Shown here piece by piece: positions 7,487-10,372 of a DNA stretch of 10,372 nt. Source of the DNA: Opitutaceae bacterium (GTDB lineage Bacteria > Verrucomicrobiota > Verrucomicrobiia > Opitutales > Opitutaceae). The position numbers and the translations under genes were made by a program. Under the pieces are notes generated by a model. That model saw only the letters and a program-made list of their open reading frames with translations. It made no database searches and was not told the origin of the DNA. Numbering within the stretch: position 1 is the first letter of the stretch; every line of letters begins with the position of its first letter. The stretch spans positions 1-10,372 of the forward strand of contig JANXSC010000526.1 in assembly GCA_025352845.1 (NCBI GenBank). Reading direction: 5' to 3'.

Positions 7487-7901
7487 GGCTTCGGGGGTGG
7501 GCGCGAACGGGAAAGCGACCGCCGCGATGATTTCGCCGACCGGGAAAATTTTCAAGCCCGGCGATCCCGCCGAGGAGGGAAGCGAGCGGGGGCGTTATGG
7601 CATTCTCTTTCCCAATCGCGGGCACATAGAATAATTTTTTCGCGCAGACCAGTCGAACTGCAGATTCCGGCACTAAAGGGCCTCGACTTCAACGCGGCCG
7701 GCGGCATCGATCGATCCACCGGCTTCGGCAGCAGCTGAATCCGCAGTTCACGGTGGCGACGCCCCGAGCGAAGCCGCCGAGCCGGCGGGCCGCGGCAGGC
7801 GCGACGACCGGGAAGCGGAGACTCGCGTGAGATTTCCAGCGGCGGTGGGCGCAGTTGGGCCCGCCGCCGTTTTATTTTTTGGGGTGGTTCGGCAAAATTT
7901 C

Positions 7902-7926
7902 CCGCCGAAATACGGCGGTCGTTTTT
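7902..7926 (+). terminator. Terminator-like hairpin in the leader region of the receptor gene
   Basis: CCGCCG (7902-7907) and CGGCGG (7913-7918) form a perfect 6-bp GC stem around the loop AAATA, followed by TCG and five T (7922-7926). This resembles an intrinsic terminator on the plus strand. No plus-strand gene ends nearby, since the esterase stops at 5624, so it may be an attenuator, a fortuitous hairpin or a stop for spurious antisense transcription. The T-tract is short and offset by three bases. Confidence 0.35.
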
Positions 7927-7953
7927 CGTCTCGCCAGACGCCGCGCGGGTATA

Positions 7954-7976
7954 GACGCTGCAAGCGCCTTGGCGTC
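7954..7976. promoter_or_regulatory. Operator-like inverted repeat overlapping a weak -10
   Basis: GACGC (7954-7958) and GCGTC (7972-7976) are perfect inverted arms. A second short inverted pair, CAAG (7961-7964) and CTTG (7968-7971), lies inside, centred one base away around CGC. A weak -10 (TATAGA, 7950-7955) abuts the left arm. A CG-centred CAAG-CTTG core is reminiscent of LacI-family operators, but the arms are short and two different centres weaken the case. Confidence 0.25.
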
Positions 7977-8016
7977 ATGCGTGAATGGCCACGCGCGGCA
8001 TCCCCGTTCCAGATTC

Positions 8017-8036
8017 GGGCGAATTCGCGTTCGCCC
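8017..8036 (+). promoter_or_regulatory. 7-bp perfect inverted repeat (hairpin) in the receptor 5' leader
   Basis: GGGCGAA (8017-8023) pairs perfectly with TTCGCCC (8030-8036) around the six-base loop TTCGCG. It ends 26 bases before the GTG chosen as the receptor start. No T-tract follows. It may be an mRNA leader structure affecting translation, or a DNA operator. If translation instead began at ATG 7985, the hairpin would lie inside the coding region. Confidence 0.4.
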
Positions 8037-8062
8037 TGAGAACCCCCCACAGCCCTACCATC

Positions 8063-10261
8063 GTGAAGTCAGCCCACTACCCGTTCCTCGCCGCGACGGT
8101 GCTCGCACCGTTTTGCGTTTCGCCCGGAGTTGCACAGAGCGTCCCGACCGAGCCGGAGAAGCGAGCGCGCGAGGAGGAGCGTGTGATGCTCACCCCATTT
8201 GAAGTGCGGGACGACCGGGACACAGGGTTTGCCGCGTCGAGTTCGCTCGCCGGCGGGCGCATCTCCACGGCGCTCAAGGATACGCCCGTCGCCTTTTCGG
8301 TGATCACCGCGGAGTTCCTCGAAGCCTTCAACATCACCAACATCGCCGAGGCCGCGAATTGGTCAGTGAACACTAACTACACCTTGGGCGATCAGACGGC
8401 CTACGGCTTCGGCGGCAACGCCGAGGCCGCGGCGATCCGCGTGCGCGGCGTCTCGGTCAACGCGCCGACCCGTAATTTTTTCCCCTACAACTCCACGTCG
8501 GACAGCTTCAACATCGATCGCGTCGATTTCGCGCGCGGGGCCAACGCCATCCTCTTCGGCGCGGGCGGCGCCGGCGGCACGCAGAACACCGGCACCAAGC
8601 AGGCGACCACCGCGCGGAATTTTGAGAACCTGCGGTTGCAGGTCGGCAGTTGGAACAAATCCCGAGCGACCGCCGACATCAACCATCGCTTCGGCGACAA
8701 GCTCGCGGTCCGCACCAACCTGCTCTGGTCCACGATGGACAGCTGGCGCGACCGGCTGTGGGAGGACAAGGCGGGGATCCACCTCGCGGGCATCTACAAG
8801 GTGCATCCGAAATTCACCGCCCGCGGCGAGTTCGAATATCTGAACGTGAAGAAGGCGACAAACACCTACCAATTCCGCGATTTTGTTTCGGCGTGGGACG
8901 GGCGCAACTACGACTTCGACGCCCCGCTGACCGGTGCCGGCGCGCCGACGGCCGCGGCGATTGCGCAGATGGGGATCGCCCGGACGCCGCAACGTTTCGT
9001 GATTCATCCGGACTACAACGGGACGGTCTTCAATTTCCAAAATCGGTTCCGGACCACCGGTCTCCAGCAGAACGCGACCGCGCCCAACTATTTCCTCGGC
9101 CAGCCCGTCCGCACGGTGGGCTGGTCGGTGCGCTCGCAGGCGATGATCGACGCCAACGTCGGGCTCGCCGACCAGGACCGCTACGCGAACGCGCTCCGCG
9201 GCTCGTCGTTCTTCCGGATTCCCACACGGGAGGACACGCCGATGTGGGATGATCCCAAGCACAAGTTTCCCGTGAACACCCAGAAGTCCCGCGATGCCGC
9301 ACTCTACTTCACTTACACGCCGTTCAAGGGGCTGTTCCTCGAGCTGGCCGGCGACACCAACGAAGGCCTCGGCAAGGGCGACACCGCGCAGCGCCGCGGC
9401 ATGCAGGAGTTCTACATCGATCTCATGCGCACGCTGCCCAACGGCCAGCCGAACCCCAAGTTCCTCCACACCTACCAGGAACGCGGCCACTACAAGCAGC
9501 AGCGCGACAGCTTCCGCGACAGCCTGCGCCTCCAGTCCGTGTATGTGAAGGACACTCGCCTCGGAAAACTCCAGGGCGGATTCATGGGCGGCCTCAGCAA
9601 CGACAAGGTCCGCAACCGCTCCAGCGAACTCATGCTCCCGCTCACTTGGATTTCGCCCGATGCCCGCTCGTGGATCGCCAACGGCGAGTTGAATGAGTTT
9701 ATGCTCTGGACCCGCGCCTACACCGACGACGTCCACCGGCCGCAGGAGGCCGCCTGGAACAGTGCGCCGCGCCCCGTCACCGTCATCGACCCCGTCAACG
9801 GCGTCTCGCGCCAGGTCACGCCGGTGTGGATGTGGGATGCTCGCCGCGAGGACAACGTCTATGACTCGACGCGCAAATCGAAGTATCTCCAGTTCGCCGG
9901 CAATCTCGACCTGTTCAAGAACCGGCTCGTCCTCATCGGGGCCTTCCGGCGCGATTTCACCTTTTTCAAGCAGAACCGCATCAAGAATCCCGGCGACCAT
10001 CCCGCCGGCTGGGACGGCGTGAGCCTGCAATTGCGCGATCCCGCGCCGAAGGATTACGACGTGCTGATGTATGTCCCGAAGGACGCCGCCGGTCGCGCCA
10101 CCGGTCCGGCGATCCCGGCCGATTCCCGGCCCCGGATGAATCTTCAGGGCGCGACCATTCCCGCTCCCCAGTATGCCAACGACCGCTTCCGCGACGACTA
10201 CGATTCCTCCGACGTAAACCGCATCGTTAACACGGCGCATTCAAGGATCAATTCGAATTAG
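8063..10261 (+). CDS. TonB-dependent outer-membrane receptor, 3' end cut off by an IS30 insertion
   Basis: A 732-aa product. The GTG at 8063 starts a clear signal peptide (MKSAHYPFLAATVLAPF..., cleavage near GVAQ, residue 25); an in-frame ATG at 7985 would add 26 residues that bury it. A TonB-box-like entry (VMLTPFEV, 41-48) is followed by RDTGFAASSSLAGGR and LKDTPVAFSV, then the plug (about 66-185) with IRVRGVSV and RVDFARGANAILFG. Beta-barrel sequence continues to the NDRFRDDYDSSDVNR segment. Native sequence appears to end at about residue 724 (IVNT); the last eight residues and the TAG come from the IS end. Relatives of this style usually run to roughly 1000 residues, so the final strands, including the C-terminal one needed for assembly, are missing. 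The product is probably non-functional. Its role would have been TonB-driven import of a large substrate. It lies divergent from the amidohydrolase operon. Confidence 0.88.
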   Translation: MKSAHYPFLAATVLAPFCVSPGVAQSVPTEPEKRAREEERVMLTPFEVRDDRDTGFAASSSLAGGRISTALKDTPVAFSVITAEFLEAFNITNIAEAANWSVNTNYTLGDQTAYGFGGNAEAAAIRVRGVSVNAPTRNFFPYNSTSDSFNIDRVDFARGANAILFGAGGAGGTQNTGTKQATTARNFENLRLQVGSWNKSRATADINHRFGDKLAVRTNLLWSTMDSWRDRLWEDKAGIHLAGIYKVHPKFTARGEFEYLNVKKATNTYQFRDFVSAWDGRNYDFDAPLTGAGAPTAAAIAQMGIARTPQRFVIHPDYNGTVFNFQNRFRTTGLQQNATAPNYFLGQPVRTVGWSVRSQAMIDANVGLADQDRYANALRGSSFFRIPTREDTPMWDDPKHKFPVNTQKSRDAALYFTYTPFKGLFLELAGDTNEGLGKGDTAQRRGMQEFYIDLMRTLPNGQPNPKFLHTYQERGHYKQQRDSFRDSLRLQSVYVKDTRLGKLQGGFMGGLSNDKVRNRSSELMLPLTWISPDARSWIANGELNEFMLWTRAYTDDVHRPQEAAWNSAPRPVTVIDPVNGVSRQVTPVWMWDARREDNVYDSTRKSKYLQFAGNLDLFKNRLVLIGAFRRDFTFFKQNRIKNPGDHPAGWDGVSLQLRDPAPKDYDVLMYVPKDAAGRATGPAIPADSRPRMNLQGATIPAPQYANDRFRDDYDSSDVNRIVNTAHSRINSN

Positions 10262-10372
10262 GGTTTGATATAAGGAGCTGATGGAAACGCTCGGCGGGGG
10301 AGGCGTCGTGGAGGATTTTGCGGGGGCGTTCGTTGAGCATGTCCTGGATGGAGCGGAGTTTTTGGTATGAGA
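10235..10372 (-). mobile_element. Terminal part of an IS30-family insertion sequence, rest beyond window
   Basis: Receptor-like protein similarity stops near 10234 and minus-strand IS30 transposase coding starts at 10250, so the element end lies in or close to the 10235-10250 stretch (GCGCATTCAAGGATCA). The exact border cannot be fixed without the other end, its inverted repeat and the short target duplication. The element interrupts the receptor gene in the opposite orientation. Confidence 0.7.
10248..10372 (-). CDS. IS30-family transposase, C-terminal fragment (5' end beyond window)
   Basis: Forty-one codons on the minus strand run in from the right edge to a TGA at 10248-10250. The peptide contains KLRSIQDMLNERPRKILHD followed by ASPAERFHQLL. 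The pattern N-x-RPRK-x-L then a P-x-E-x-F stretch is the hallmark C-terminus of IS30-family (DDE) transposases, whose catalytic residues lie upstream, outside the window. The stop falls within about 15 bases of the apparent element end, the usual compact arrangement. The enzyme would catalyse copy-and-insertion of its own element. Confidence 0.8.
   Translation of the reverse strand, partial: SYQKLRSIQDMLNERPRKILHDASPAERFHQLLISNPNSN

Larger units (their letters stand above)
7487..8062. other. Divergent intergenic region between amidohydrolase operon and TonB-dependent receptor
   Basis: These 576 bases hold no gene I can support. They must contain promoters for both the leftward amidohydrolases and the rightward receptor. 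On the minus strand TTCGAC...TATTCT (about 7635-7665) is a weak promoter candidate for the amidohydrolases. On the plus strand TATAGA at 7950-7955 is a weak -10 candidate for the receptor. A hairpin with a 12-base loop (CCGGG 7540-7544 / CCCGG 7557-7561) and three further inverted repeats on the receptor side are present; the latter are listed separately. The part at 7640-7860 shows open frames on both strands but no family signature. Confidence 0.5.

Noticed and set aside
7487..7555. TTG 7555 as the start of the cytoplasmic amidohydrolase
   Set aside because: The added 23 residues show no conserved feature or signal peptide, and ATG 7486 fits the usual distance to the first metal motif.
6893..7738. 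A 281-codon plus-strand open frame
   Set aside because: Mostly antisense to the amidohydrolase whose metal motifs are clear; the tail over 7490-7738 shows no family signature.
7748..8050. A 100-codon minus-strand open frame in the intergenic region
   Set aside because: Low-complexity Arg/Pro/Ala composition, no motif, no start context; overlaps the receptor control region.
7985..8062. ATG 7985 as the receptor start
   Set aside because: It would place 26 residues before the signal peptide and put a stable hairpin in the coding region. GTG 8063 gives a canonical signal peptide at the N-terminus. Not excluded.
8363..10240. A 625-codon open frame on the minus strand
   Set aside because: It lies wholly antisense to a well-supported TonB-dependent receptor, is rich in Val/Arg/Gly/Ala without any domain signature, and reflects high-GC codon bias.

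Overview
This GC-rich window looks like a chromosomal accessory region of a Verrucomicrobiota bacterium, most probably an Opitutaceae relative. The main clue is the style of its two TonB-dependent receptors (TBDTs). The right-hand one has the TPFEV...DTGF/SLAGGR/LKDTPVAFSV plug entry, and the left-hand relic has a carboxypeptidase-regulatory-like front, a KLDAFVVAS...NEQRFA entry and a C-terminus ending FGIKGKF. Both styles are abundant in that family. Shine-Dalgarno motifs are weak or absent before almost every start. Taxonomy is inferred from protein style only.

Layout, left to right. (1) 1-2158, minus: a long frame with no stop inside the window, so it runs off the left edge. It encodes an exported protein joining a PSCyt1-like c-type cytochrome, about seven ankyrin repeats, a second CxxCH site and an alpha/alpha-toroid (QW-motif) module. 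(2) 2159-2464: a spacer with an AT-rich promoter candidate. (3) 2465-3050, minus: a decayed TBDT gene with its two ends preserved, at least two frameshifts, one nonsense codon and its whole middle deleted. (4) 3051-3290: a divergent intergenic region with a 9-bp perfect inverted repeat close to the next start. (5) 3291-5624, plus: an exported tandem alpha/beta-hydrolase of 777 aa; the first domain lacks its nucleophile and the second has an apparently complete triad. (6) 7486-5641, minus: two amidohydrolase-2 family genes, one cytoplasmic with most metal ligands and one Tat-exported and degenerate. They converge on the esterase with only 16 bp between the stops. (7) 7487-8062: a 576-bp intergenic region with hairpins and an operator-like repeat. 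(8) 8063-10261, plus: a second TBDT whose 3' part is replaced by the end of an IS30-family insertion sequence. (9) 10248-10372, minus: the C-terminus of that IS30 transposase.

A reasonable reading is a small ester/lactone or carbohydrate-derivative uptake and hydrolysis locus: outer-membrane receptor, periplasmic esterase, one exported and one cytoplasmic amidohydrolase. It appears to be losing its import components, since one receptor is an old relic and the other was cut by an IS. The substrate cannot be told from the sequence. I saw no CRISPR array, tRNA, rRNA or phage structural gene.
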